Origin: an uncultured Clostridia bacterium
GTDB lineage: Bacteria > Bacillota > Clostridia > TANB77 > CAG-465
NCBI GenBank assembly: GCA_934169925.1
Contig: CAKPOO010000005.1
Location: forward strand, 1 to 64,000
DNA length: 64,000 nt
Direction of reading: 5' to 3'
Below are positions 26,771 through 35,925 of this stretch, one piece after another. The translations under genes and the position numbers were made by a program. The notes under the pieces are model-generated. The model searched no databases and was not told where the DNA came from. It saw only the letters and a program-made list of their open reading frames with translations. Numbering within the stretch: the first letter of the stretch is position 1; the number at the start of each line of letters is the position of its first letter.

Positions 26771-26895
26771 ACAACACCTCATCTATTAGACTAAAATTTA
26801 TATAATTATTATATAAATTATTATCACTTTTTTCAACAAAATCATTAAATTATTGGTATTCTTAAAAAAATTATAACATTATTTTTTTAATTAAG

Positions 26896-26930
26896 AAAAA
26901 CTCATTTGTTAAAATAACAAATGAGTTTTT
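26896..26930 (-). terminator. Terminator of lipoprotein gene 2
   Basis: AAAAACTCATTTGTTA / TAACAAATGAGTTTTT, a perfect stem with a three-base loop and T-tail, 19 bases after the stop at 26949. Confidence 0.9.
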
Positions 26931-26948
26931 TTGATTAAATTTAATACT

Positions 26949-27443
26949 TCAATCAATAGGAAGATATAAAATGTAAAGTCTTGAAGAAAATTCAAGTTTA
27001 AAATATCCATTACCAATTGTATTAACTACCACGTAATCAGTAGTTGCATTAGCTGAGCCATTCCAATTACTTGCTATCATTGACTTAGACATAGTTTCCA
27101 TTTTGTTAAATGAATCAAATGATTTAAGGTCAATTTCTTCATTCATAGAACATTTTCTTACTCCAAATTCTTTTACAAATTCATCAGCGTATTTATCACT
27201 AATCAAGTCAATATTACTAACAAATATCTTCTCAGCGTTTGAAAAATCCGGTTCCTCGCTTTTACTTTCCACCTCTGTTGCTATACTAGTAGCAACAGTT
27301 TTGCTTTCAGTTTCTTTCTCTGTTTCCTCAATTGTCACTTGAGTTTGCGCTTTATTATCACTTGTTGCCTCGACAGGTGAACCGCACGCAGAAAAAGAAA
27401 TTAAACAAGCTAAACACAATAAAATAGATAAACACCTTTTCAT
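26949..27443 (-). CDS. Lipoprotein 2, surface-locus module
   Basis: The 164-residue protein has a lipoprotein signal peptide, MKRCLSILLCLACLISFSAC, with the lipid-modified Cys at 20 followed by Gly. A short Glu/Thr/Ser-rich linker follows, then a ~95-residue domain, YADEFVKEFGVRKCSMNEE..., similar to the C-terminal domain of lipoprotein 1 (19628-20344) but with a much shorter linker. A strong promoter (27494-27522) and a terminator make it a separate transcription unit. It repeats the lipoprotein position found next to the first giant gene, supporting module duplication. Function is unknown. Confidence 0.8.
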   Translation of the reverse strand: MKRCLSILLCLACLISFSACGSPVEATSDNKAQTQVTIEETEKETESKTVATSIATEVESKSEEPDFSNAEKIFVSNIDLISDKYADEFVKEFGVRKCSMNEEIDLKSFDSFNKMETMSKSMIASNWNGSANATTDYVVVNTIGNGYFKLEFSSRLYILYLPID

Positions 27444-27493
27444 AAAAAAATCCTCCTTGCTATTAAGCCTTGATAATTATAAATTTCTACCAA

Positions 27494-27522
27494 AGTATAT
27501 CACAATAAACATTTAGTGTCAA
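27494..27522 (-). promoter_or_regulatory. Promoter of lipoprotein gene 2
   Basis: Minus-strand TTGACA (27522-27517), 17 bases, TATACT (27499-27494), with AAGGAGG ahead of the start codon at 27443. Confidence 0.85.
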
Positions 27523-27567
27523 TTTTTTTATGAATTTATTATATTTATACATATAAGTATTTTATTT

Positions 27568-28794
27568 TTAATAATATACTAAACATTCATCTAATAACAC
27601 AGTTATTAAATCAACATATCCTTTATATTCTTTATTTTTTTCGAAACTATTACTTTCAAAATTAATCAAATTAATTTCTTGCATTAATGTTATATTATCA
27701 ATATCAGAATTTAAAATTTTGAATTCAACGTATGTTCTTACATTATAGTTGTTGTTTTTATAATATACAAGAGGAATAATTGGGTAACCTTTTCCTTCTA
27801 TTTTTATTTTATTTTGTTTTACATATTCAACATAATTTTCTATATCTTTTCTAGGAAGAGCAGAAACCTTATTTATACTTCTTGCGTATTTTTCTATATC
27901 AAAATCCTCTTTTTCAAATTCTTCATAATTTACATTTAAAATAATATCGTATAATTCTTTTGTACTTTTAATTATATCTTTATATCTATTTGACACTTCA
28001 GAAAAAATATCAATAGGTTCTTTGTAATCATACTCTTTTTTTATCTCAATAGTATAAGCTTCAGTATTTGAACTTGGATAAAAAGGTAATTTGTATAAAG
28101 ATTTTATATTTGATTCATTCTTTAAAAATTCATAATCTACATCTCTACACATAGTTTTAAATACATATATGTATTTTACCATTATTTCTTTACTTTTTTC
28201 TTTAGTTAATACTTGTTCAAAATCTTCCTTTTCAACAATATCTTTATCATACATTGTTTGAATTGCTATCTTTTTTTCTTCTTCGTAGTTATTTATATTT
28301 TCTAATGTTATTTTTTCGGAAGTCTCTACATCATTATATCTACCTTTTTCAATAAGGTAAAGTGCATATAATTCATCTGCAACAGTTATTTTTTCATCTT
28401 TATTACTTTTTGTAATAACTTTTTTTAAATTATTTGTATATGCGTAATTTTTTAATATAAAATCTTCATCTGAATATTTATATCCTTCAACAAAAGCATT
28501 TTCAATGCTATCTTTGTTCATTGAAATTAAAAAATTTATTTTTAATGCTTCTATTTTTGTAATCTCATCACTACATTCATCATACATTTTATTAAAGCCA
28601 AATAATTCTATTTTTTCATCGTAATTTATTCCATCCCAAAATTCTCTTTTTAAATTAAAGTTACTACCTTTTTGTATAAAAAATAGTACTGCTACTATAA
28701 CTATTATAAATATTAATAAAGAAACTAAGCAAAGAGTTATCTTTTTCTTATATAACTTTATGTCTTTTTTACTTTTTTTAACTTTTTCTTTCAT
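27568..28794 (-). CDS. Membrane-anchored SLH-like protein (copy B)
   Basis: The 408-residue protein has a Lys-rich N-terminus, one membrane span (about 19-40) and an outward-facing remainder. It shares FGFNKMYDECSDEITKIEALKI, IILNVNYEEFE and NVRTYVEFKI with the paralogue at 20457-21731. The middle looks like degenerate SLH repeats, which would contact the cell wall. It follows the 28815-30182 gene by 20 bases and is probably cotranscribed with it. Together with that gene it doubles the SLH-like part of the module beside lipoprotein 2. Function is inferred only from layout. Confidence 0.7.
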   Translation of the reverse strand: MKEKVKKSKKDIKLYKKKITLCLVSLLIFIIVIVAVLFFIQKGSNFNLKREFWDGINYDEKIELFGFNKMYDECSDEITKIEALKINFLISMNKDSIENAFVEGYKYSDEDFILKNYAYTNNLKKVITKSNKDEKITVADELYALYLIEKGRYNDVETSEKITLENINNYEEEKKIAIQTMYDKDIVEKEDFEQVLTKEKSKEIMVKYIYVFKTMCRDVDYEFLKNESNIKSLYKLPFYPSSNTEAYTIEIKKEYDYKEPIDIFSEVSNRYKDIIKSTKELYDIILNVNYEEFEKEDFDIEKYARSINKVSALPRKDIENYVEYVKQNKIKIEGKGYPIIPLVYYKNNNYNVRTYVEFKILNSDIDNITLMQEINLINFESNSFEKNKEYKGYVDLITVLLDECLVYY

Positions 28795-28814
28795 AATATA
28801 TAAACCTTTCGTTA

Positions 28815-30182
28815 TTATTTAACGATATTTTCACTTAAAGGATTTGCAACTATATAAATTACATCATATTCATCATCAATTTTAAAAGGTATATCAACAT
28901 ATATTGTTTTTTCACCAAGAGTATATGAAGTATCTTCATTATCTTTAAATAATACACTGTTAAGATTTTCAGTTGTTTTTAAATCATAACTTACTTTTAC
29001 TCTAGCTCTATAGTTTTGACCATCAAAATATATTACTGGAAATTGAAGTTTTGATGTAGCAGTAATTCTAATTTTGTTATCTTTTATCTTTTTAATATAA
29101 TCATTGATATCTTCTGATTTTACAACATAATTTGTTGCTTCATATATATTTTTTTTAAATGAATTTTCATCAAAATTTTCATAATCAATATTAAATATAG
29201 CATTTACATAACTTAATACTTCATTATTAATAGTTGTATATTTGAATTTTAAACTTGAATATATTTCAAGTGGATTTTTGAATTCTTTTTCATCTAATTT
29301 TATATATGATTTTTCATATACTGTTTTATCTACATTTGAAAGTGTATATGGAAAATCTGCTTTATTAGATGGCATTTTTTCTTGTTTTATATTAATTCTA
29401 TCTCCGTCTAAAGTTATTAAATTATATTCAACAATTGCTTTTATTAACATTTCATCTAATTTTGATTTAGTTAAAACTTTTTTACCGTTTATGTTAGAAG
29501 ATGAATCTTCAATAATATTGTTATGAGCATTATCTGCAATATACCATTTTTCTTCATCAGAATATTTGCTATAATCTTTAAATTTAGGTGTTTGTTCAAT
29601 ATCTAAATTTTTCCCTAAAATCTTTTGTTTTGCTTTAGATATGTATTTTATAGCATCTAAATATGTTGCCTTTTGATTTTGATTTGAAGAAGTTATTTCA
29701 TCTTTTAATAAAAGGCCTGAATTTTGTGCATATAAAATATAATTTTGATTTGCATATTCAAGATTTTCACTTTCAATATATTCTGCCATACTTTGTGTAA
29801 CATCATCTGTATTTAAATAACAAGATACAACCAGTTTAATAAGTTCTGATTTAGTAACCTCATCTTTTGGTTCTGCTTTATTATTATCATACATCATGGC
29901 AAATCCATATTTTTCCATTAAGCTATCATAGTTTGAAAAACCAAGTTTTGAATTAGAAATTAATTTTACACATAAAATTATACAAATAATTACAATCAAA
30001 CAAATTAATATTAATGTAATCTTTGATTTAAATATTTTTTTGTTTTTTCTTTCCTTTTTCTTTTTATCCATAGTTACTTTATTTGCTGTTTCTTGAGTAT
30101 TATCTCTTTTATATGCTGGAACAAAATTTTGATCTTTTAAATTTTCTTGATTTTCATTTTTTACATTGTTATTATCTTCCAT
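28815..30182 (-). CDS. Membrane-anchored SLH-like protein (copy C)
   Basis: The 455-residue protein has a longer cytoplasmic N-terminal tail (1-53, Asn/Gln/Lys-rich), a membrane span (about 54-75) and an outward part. That part contains segments close to SLH repeats, such as FKDYSKYSDEEKWYIADNAH followed by KVLTKSKLDEMLIKAI, which have the usual aromatic, Ala and 'T-x-x-E-x-x-x-h-h' spacing. YGFAMMYDNN and AIFNIDYENF match the other two paralogues. It is the first gene of a two-gene unit with copy B. The upstream promoter block is 40/44 identical to that of copy A. Confidence 0.72.
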   Translation of the reverse strand: MEDNNNVKNENQENLKDQNFVPAYKRDNTQETANKVTMDKKKKERKNKKIFKSKITLILICLIVIICIILCVKLISNSKLGFSNYDSLMEKYGFAMMYDNNKAEPKDEVTKSELIKLVVSCYLNTDDVTQSMAEYIESENLEYANQNYILYAQNSGLLLKDEITSSNQNQKATYLDAIKYISKAKQKILGKNLDIEQTPKFKDYSKYSDEEKWYIADNAHNNIIEDSSSNINGKKVLTKSKLDEMLIKAIVEYNLITLDGDRINIKQEKMPSNKADFPYTLSNVDKTVYEKSYIKLDEKEFKNPLEIYSSLKFKYTTINNEVLSYVNAIFNIDYENFDENSFKKNIYEATNYVVKSEDINDYIKKIKDNKIRITATSKLQFPVIYFDGQNYRARVKVSYDLKTTENLNSVLFKDNEDTSYTLGEKTIYVDIPFKIDDEYDVIYIVANPLSENIVK

Positions 30183-30206
30183 AATATTAACCTCTCATAT
30201 ATTTTC

Positions 30207-30250
30207 ACATTTAATAGTATATAATAAAAAATATACTTTTTTCAATAGTA
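30207..30250 (-). promoter_or_regulatory. Duplicated promoter segment upstream of SLH-like gene C
   Basis: The minus-strand block contains TTGAAA, 18 bases, TATACT and is 40/44 identical to 21762-21805. It should drive the 28815-30182 and 27568-28794 genes. Confidence 0.75.
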
Positions 30251-30296
30251 TTTACGCATTAAAAATATATAAAATTTAAGGATTAAAATATACATT

Positions 30297-30331
30297 AAAA
30301 AAAATGCACTTTCAAACGAAAATGCATTTTT
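30297..30331 (-). terminator. Terminator after the 30364-30792 gene
   Basis: Hairpin of AAAAATGCA and TGCATTTTT arms with a short internal mismatch and a T-run on the minus strand, about 33 bases after the stop. Confidence 0.7.
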
Positions 30332-30363
30332 AGATTAAAACCTAATAAACAATTATATAGTTC

Positions 30364-30792
30364 TTATTTGATATTTATCTTGTTTAAATTTCTTTTTTCT
30401 ATATTTTTGGCAATTACAAAATATAAAAAAATAGAAATAAAAATTGTAAATACTAACATAAAGATAAAGTAATAAAAACCAAAAACATAATAACTAACCA
30501 TTGTAGTTCCTAATAAAATTGTTGTAACTAATCTAGTTAAATTCTTTCTATTTGAAAGATATACCAGCTTAATACTACATTTTCGATATATTACCTTTGA
30601 AAATAAATTAATTGATACTAAAAATGTAGCAAAGTTATATAGTATAAAAAATAACAAATACAAAATTGTACTTACAACAAAAAGATTAAAAAATACACAA
30701 ATAATGGCACCTAAAAAACAAATTAAACTAAAAACTTTCATAAGATTACAATATCTTTTGTTACCAGAAACTTTCCATAAAAACTCTTTCAT
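30364..30792 (-). CDS. Small polytopic membrane protein
   Basis: The 142-residue protein has about four hydrophobic spans (roughly 20-40, 41-63, 85-105 and 110-132) with Lys/Arg-rich loops and a charged C-terminus, KNIEKRNLNKINIK. AGGAGG lies seven bases before the ATG. No catalytic motif or known family is recognised. It appears to be a single-gene unit with its own terminator between the surface locus and the rhodanese gene. Confidence 0.65.
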   Translation of the reverse strand: MKEFLWKVSGNKRYCNLMKVFSLICFLGAIICVFFNLFVVSTILYLLFFILYNFATFLVSINLFSKVIYRKCSIKLVYLSNRKNLTRLVTTILLGTTMVSYYVFGFYYFIFMLVFTIFISIFLYFVIAKNIEKRNLNKINIK

Positions 30793-31134
30793 GAAAACAC
30801 CTCCTAAAAATTTTTAGAAAAATAAAACAATTACTACCATTTAATTATATAACATACTTTAAATTATTTAAATACCTTTTTTACTATATGTATAATTTAT
30901 TATATGTATTATTTTGCAAAATGTATAAAATATATGATAACTATTTTACGATTAATAAAATAGCATTTTAAACAAAAAATGCACTAAAAACAAACTCAAT
31001 TTAGAATAATGGTGCTAAAATTCAATAAATGGAGTTATTTTTAAATGCAATTTCTACTATATACTAAATTAACAAAAAATGCAAGTAAAATTTGGGAAAT
31101 ACTTAATTTTTATTATATATATTCTCCTATTATA
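30793..31134. other. AT-rich intergenic region, no gene seen
   Basis: About 340 bases with no convincing coding frame. It holds a weak inverted repeat near 30962-30980 (GCATTTT / AAAATGC) that could end transcription of the rhodanese gene, and otherwise long A/T tracts. A plus-strand frame over its right end is a shadow of the rhodanese gene's Asn/Gln-rich tail. Confidence 0.6.
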
Positions 31135-31695
31135 TTATCCATTTTGATTATTTTGATCGTTTTGAATATTTTGATTATATTGCTCATATTGATTACTCTG
31201 GTTATTTTGATAGCCTTGATAATTTTGATATTCTTGAGTATTTTCTATTACTCTATTTTGTGAATTTACATTTTCATATACCAACATATTTTTATGTGGA
31301 AATGTTGCTAAAGCTCCATATTCCCATATATAAATATTAGTGTAACCTAAAGAATTTAGAATTTGTATTGCTTTTTTAGTTCTTGAACCACTAGAACAAT
31401 ACACCATTAAAGGTGTTATTTGCTCATATTTAAAAATAAGCTTTTCTATATCATCAACTGGGATATTTATAGCATTTTCTATATGCATAATGTCATATTC
31501 TTGTTTGCTTCTAACATCAATTAAAATAACTTGGTTTGCTTTTATCATATTTTTAGCTTCTTCAAAATTTACCAATTTATATATAAACTTAAAATTGTTA
31601 TTATTTCTATTTCCAAAATTTATATTAAAAAGACTATTTCTATTTCCATTATTTCCTCTATCTCCAAATAACAACTTAAAAAAATTATCAAACAT
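31135..31695 (-). CDS. Rhodanese-domain protein with Asn/Gln-rich tail
   Basis: Residues about 40-140 of this 186-residue protein form a rhodanese (sulfurtransferase-like) domain: VILIDVRSKQEYDIMHIENAINIP and the active-site loop VYCSSGSRTKKA, with catalytic Cys100. The last ~35 residues are low-complexity tandem NQ/YQ units (ENTQEYQNYQGYQ..., ending NDQNNQNG), and an Asn-rich stretch (15-35) precedes the domain. There is no signal peptide. Rhodaneses move sulfane sulfur or act in phosphatase-like roles; which applies here is unknown. GGTGG precedes the ATG. Confidence 0.88.
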   Translation of the reverse strand: MFDNFFKLLFGDRGNNGNRNSLFNINFGNRNNNNFKFIYKLVNFEEAKNMIKANQVILIDVRSKQEYDIMHIENAINIPVDDIEKLIFKYEQITPLMVYCSSGSRTKKAIQILNSLGYTNIYIWEYGALATFPHKNMLVYENVNSQNRVIENTQEYQNYQGYQNNQSNQYEQYNQNIQNDQNNQNG

Positions 31696-31756
31696 AATAT
31701 ACCACCTAGTATACTTTATGTTTGATAACTAAATTTATGAATTTTATTTATAAATT

Positions 31757-34429
31757 TTATTTTTTAAAAATCTTTGCAAGTACAACTTTTACAATTTCAA
31801 ATATACCCATAGCAACAAGAGAAGCTACAAATATCAATATATTAACTTTTACTGGCATTACAGGTAATTTTAGTAATGCTCCAAATGCTGGAACAATTAT
31901 TAATAAAGCTTGTAATATAACAGTTCCTAAAACAATCAATAACATTTGTCTATTTTTCAATATTCCAATTTTAAATAATGTTTTTTTGTCAGATCTACAA
32001 ACAAATCCAAATAATATTTCCATAAAGCACAACATTGAAAAAGCTGTTGCTTGTGCAATATCTGCACCAAATTTTGATTTTACTATAAAGAACATAACAA
32101 ATACAATTATAGTTTTAATTATCGCTGGAATTATTATTCTGCATACAAGAAAAGGTGTAAATAAACTTTCATCTTTTGATCTTGGTTTTTTATGCATTAT
32201 TCCTCTTTCTTCTTTTTCAAATCCTAATGCTATTGCTATTGATGTATCTGTTATTAAATTAATCCACAATATTTGAATTGGAGTAAGAATTATAAAATTA
32301 AATAGTGTTGCTATAAATATTATAAATACTTCTGCTATATTTGAAGCAAGCAAATATGCAATAACATTTTGAATGTTATTATATATTCTTCTACCTTCTT
32401 TTACTGCTGAAATTATTGTTGAAAAATTATCATCTGCAAGTACCATACTTGATACACTTTTAGATACTTCAGTACCTGTAATTCCCATTCCAACACCAAT
32501 ATCAGCTTCTTTTAATGCTGGTGCATCATTTACACCATCACCTGTCATGGCAACAATCTTATTTTTTCTTTTCCAAGCATCAACAATCCTTATTTTATTT
32601 TCAGGTGATACTCTTGCATATACTCGTATATTTTCAACTTTTTTATCAAGTTTTTCATCTGACATTTCATCAAGTTCTATACCTGTTATAGCATCAAAAC
32701 CATCTTTTAATATTCCAATTTCTTTTGCAATTGCTTTTGCTGTTTCTATATTATCTCCTGTTATCATAACAGGTATCATTCCAGCTTTTATACATTTTTC
32801 AACTGCAATTTTTGATTCTTTTCTTGGTGGATCTATCATTCCAACAAGTCCAACAAAAATTAAATCTTCTTCTAAATCATTTACATTATACTTATCATTT
32901 TCAAGTTTATACGCAAGCGCAAGTACTCTTAAAGCCTCAGAAGACATTTTACTATTTTCATTTAAAATGTCGTCTTTCATTTTTTTAGTTAATTTTACTA
33001 CTTTATCATTAATTAAAACATTATCACAATGAGTTATAACAGACTCAATTGCACCTTTAACACAAACTAGATTTTCTTCATTTCCAACTTTATTAACAGT
33101 TGTCATCATTTTTCTTTTTGAATCAAATGGAATCTCATCTATTCTTGGATATTTGTCATCTAATGCCTCTTTATCAAGTTCAATCTTGCTACAAAACTCT
33201 ACCAAACATGTTTCTGTAGGATCACCAAGCAAAGTTTTACGTCCAAGATTTTCACCAAATTTAGTATCGTTACAAAGTAAAGAAACATAGAACAATCTTT
33301 CCATTGTATTTTCATCCAAATTTTCTATTTTTTCGTAATCTTCTAAGTTTTCCACTTTATCAACATCAACAACACCTTTATTTACATATATCTTTCTTAA
33401 AGACATTCTGTTTTGAGTTAAAGTACCTGTTTTATCAGAACAAATTATTTGTGTTGATCCTAATGTTTCTACAGATGACATTTTTCTAATAATAGCATTT
33501 TCTTTTGCCATTTTTTGAACACCCATAGCAAGTGTTATTGTAATAACTGCACTAAGACCTTCTGGTATTGCAGCAACAGCAAGTGATATTGCAAGCATAA
33601 ACACATCCATTATGTTATTGCCATTTACTAGTCCTACTATTAAATCAATAATCGCAATTATTATAACAAACAAACTTAGAACTCTACTTAATTCATTTAT
33701 TTTAATTTGCAATGGTGTAATATCATTTTTTGATTTAGAAAGAGCTTGTGCAATTTTACCAATTTCTGTATCCATACCAGTTGCAACAACTAAAGCTTCT
33801 GCTCTACCGTAAACAACATTACTACCAAAATATAACATATTAGTTCTTTCTGCAAGAGGAATTTTTACATCACTTTCTATTTTACTTTCATCTTTATCTA
33901 CAGCAGCAGATTCACCTGTAAGAGATGACTCTTCAACTCTTAGATTATATGATTTAATAACTCTCATATCAGCAGGTATTGCATCTCCTGTATCAAGTAT
34001 TACAACATCTCCTACAACAATATCTTCTGATTTTACACTTTCAATTTTTCCATTTCTTTTTACTTTTACATATGGAACGCTTAAATCTTTTAATGCATCT
34101 ATTGCTTTTTCTGCTTTAGATTCTTGCATAACACCTAAAATTGCATTCATTATAACAACAAAGATGATTATATAAAAATCAAGTAAACTTTCACCTTGTT
34201 TTATTGAAACTATAGCAGATAAAACAGCTGCTATAATCAAGATTATTAACATTAAATCTTTAAATTGGTACAAAAATTGAACAAAAAGAGATTTTCTTTT
34301 TTTCTCTTTTAATTTATTTTTACCATTTTTTTCTAATCTTTTTTCTGCTTCTTTTTCATCTATTCCATTAAAACTGGAAGAAACTTCTTTAAAAGTTTCT
34401 TCCACATTCATTTTGTAAAATTCTTTCAT
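31757..34429 (-). CDS. P-type cation ATPase, calcium-transporting type
   Basis: The 890-residue protein has the layout of PacL/SERCA-like Ca2+ pumps: an N-terminal cytoplasmic domain, paired spans M1-M2, the actuator domain with SLTGESAAVDK, spans M3-M4 with AAIPEGL (the ion-binding PEGL of Ca2+ pumps), the phosphorylation site CSDKTGTLTQN, a KGA nucleotide-binding segment, the hinge MTGDGVNDAPALKEAD, and a C-terminal bundle of six spans with NLITD. It should export Ca2+ at ATP cost across the cell membrane. GAGGAT precedes the ATG. It lies 26 bases after the bactofilin-like gene, which may be cotranscribed. Confidence 0.93.
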   Translation of the reverse strand: MKEFYKMNVEETFKEVSSSFNGIDEKEAEKRLEKNGKNKLKEKKRKSLFVQFLYQFKDLMLIILIIAAVLSAIVSIKQGESLLDFYIIIFVVIMNAILGVMQESKAEKAIDALKDLSVPYVKVKRNGKIESVKSEDIVVGDVVILDTGDAIPADMRVIKSYNLRVEESSLTGESAAVDKDESKIESDVKIPLAERTNMLYFGSNVVYGRAEALVVATGMDTEIGKIAQALSKSKNDITPLQIKINELSRVLSLFVIIIAIIDLIVGLVNGNNIMDVFMLAISLAVAAIPEGLSAVITITLAMGVQKMAKENAIIRKMSSVETLGSTQIICSDKTGTLTQNRMSLRKIYVNKGVVDVDKVENLEDYEKIENLDENTMERLFYVSLLCNDTKFGENLGRKTLLGDPTETCLVEFCSKIELDKEALDDKYPRIDEIPFDSKRKMMTTVNKVGNEENLVCVKGAIESVITHCDNVLINDKVVKLTKKMKDDILNENSKMSSEALRVLALAYKLENDKYNVNDLEEDLIFVGLVGMIDPPRKESKIAVEKCIKAGMIPVMITGDNIETAKAIAKEIGILKDGFDAITGIELDEMSDEKLDKKVENIRVYARVSPENKIRIVDAWKRKNKIVAMTGDGVNDAPALKEADIGVGMGITGTEVSKSVSSMVLADDNFSTIISAVKEGRRIYNNIQNVIAYLLASNIAEVFIIFIATLFNFIILTPIQILWINLITDTSIAIALGFEKEERGIMHKKPRSKDESLFTPFLVCRIIIPAIIKTIIVFVMFFIVKSKFGADIAQATAFSMLCFMEILFGFVCRSDKKTLFKIGILKNRQMLLIVLGTVILQALLIIVPAFGALLKLPVMPVKVNILIFVASLVAMGIFEIVKVVLAKIFKK

Positions 34430-34454
34430 ATCCTCACATCCATTATATTCTTAT

Positions 34455-35783
34455 TTATTTTTGAATATCTTCATTTTTTGTTTCTGTTTCTTCTTTTTCT
34501 TCATTTTCTTCTTTTTTTACTACATCAAATTCATTATTTAATTCATTATCATTTATATTTGGTTTCTTAGTAAATAATGCAACATAAACCATACCATAAG
34601 CTATTATTAAGAATAAAAGTGTAACAGTACTTCCAATTTTTGGTAATCTTGCTAGGAAGAATAACACAAATAAAGTAATAGCACAAGCTATATTTTTAAC
34701 AGCTTTTGATTGATCTTTATAGTATTTTTCATTCATATATTCATGAACAAAAATACCAATTATTAATGTTGAAAGAAGTCCTACTACAAGTAAATAAGCT
34801 ACATATATTATAAATACTGGAATTGTAATATAATATAATTTAAAGAATGAAAGAATCATTAAAACTAAAAATACAAGTGGTATAAGTATAATTGTTAAAC
34901 ATCCAGCTGAAATAATTTTAAAGAAATTTGGTTTTATTTTACTAATTGATGTTTCAACAATTTGTTTTTTATCTAACTTCTTAATTAACATATATACAAA
35001 TGTGTATAAAATTGAAGCTATAATTCCTGATACAAGAACATTTACAAAATTAAAACTATTTGTATCTTTTGTTTCTAATACAGAAATTTGTGAATTTGGG
35101 AATTTTTCACTAATTTTTAAATTTTTATTGTATGTTCTTATAAATATTTGATTTCCAATTTCTGCTTCATCAATATTTAAACTTTGAGTGTTTACTCTTA
35201 AATCTTTTGAAATATTTCCAGCAACAGTAACATCTTCTACATTACCTAAAACGCTACCTTCTACATTACCATATATTTTTAAGTTTTTGGCAAACACTAT
35301 AATATCACCTGATATATTAGCATCTTCATTAATTGTAACTGTATCTTTAGCAAAAACAATAAGATCTCCTGTTACATTTTTATCTACAATGACATTTGCT
35401 TGAGAAAATAAAATTGGATATTCCATATCTGCTTTTATTCTAATAGTATCATTTGTAAACATTAGTTGCAACTTTTTCATAGGATTTTCAACTTCAATAG
35501 AACTATTACTTAGTAATAATCCTGAATTTGATACGTCAGAATCAACAATTATTCTTTCACTACTGCTTTTAAAAAATGTCATATAACTTTGTTTGTGTTC
35601 ACTAAATTTATAAACATTTTCTGTAGTTTCATCATCATATATTCCTTGAACTGTTTGTAATTCTAAATTACTTGTTAAATCATTTTCTACATCTGTATCT
35701 GTTGCAAAAGTAAAACTAAAGCAAGACAAAATTACAAAAGTTAATAAGAAAACTATTAAACTTTTATTTTTTAAATTTCTCAT
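34455..35783 (-). CDS. Membrane protein with external bactofilin-like beta-helix
   Basis: The start is ATG 35783 (GGAGGAG upstream), giving a signal peptide, MRNLKNKSLIVFLLTFVILS. Residues roughly 120-225 read as short beta-helix turns (VTGDLIVFAKDTVTI, NISGDIIVFAKNLKIYG, NVEGSVLGNVEDVTVAG), the pattern of polymer-forming bactofilins, but here behind a signal peptide. About five membrane spans follow (from VLVSGIIASILYTFVYMLI) and a Glu/Lys-rich cytoplasmic tail ends the protein. The beta-helix should therefore face outside. Role unknown; a scaffold for envelope proteins is possible. The Ca2+-ATPase gene follows 26 bases downstream. Confidence 0.72.
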   Translation of the reverse strand: MRNLKNKSLIVFLLTFVILSCFSFTFATDTDVENDLTSNLELQTVQGIYDDETTENVYKFSEHKQSYMTFFKSSSERIIVDSDVSNSGLLLSNSSIEVENPMKKLQLMFTNDTIRIKADMEYPILFSQANVIVDKNVTGDLIVFAKDTVTINEDANISGDIIVFAKNLKIYGNVEGSVLGNVEDVTVAGNISKDLRVNTQSLNIDEAEIGNQIFIRTYNKNLKISEKFPNSQISVLETKDTNSFNFVNVLVSGIIASILYTFVYMLIKKLDKKQIVETSISKIKPNFFKIISAGCLTIILIPLVFLVLMILSFFKLYYITIPVFIIYVAYLLVVGLLSTLIIGIFVHEYMNEKYYKDQSKAVKNIACAITLFVLFFLARLPKIGSTVTLLFLIIAYGMVYVALFTKKPNINDNELNNEFDVVKKEENEEKEETETKNEDIQK

Positions 35784-35872
35784 AAAAATCTCCTCCATTA
35801 TTTTTAAACATTTTATAATAAAACGTTTAAAAAATCAATACTCACAAAGTTTTATTACAAATTTATTACATC

Positions 35873-35918
35873 AAAAAAAGATAAGAAAAAATTAGATTTT
35901 TCTTATCCTTATCTTTTT
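35873..35918 (-). terminator. Terminator of gpr
   Basis: GATAAGAAAAA / TTTTTCTTATC hairpin with T-tail on the minus strand, directly beyond the gpr stop codon. Confidence 0.8.
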
Positions 35919-35925
35919 TATTATT

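Noticed and set aside
31045..31263. Plus-strand frame rich in Ile/Leu
   Set aside because: It is antisense to the repetitive Asn/Gln-rich tail of the rhodanese gene, and has no ribosome-binding site.
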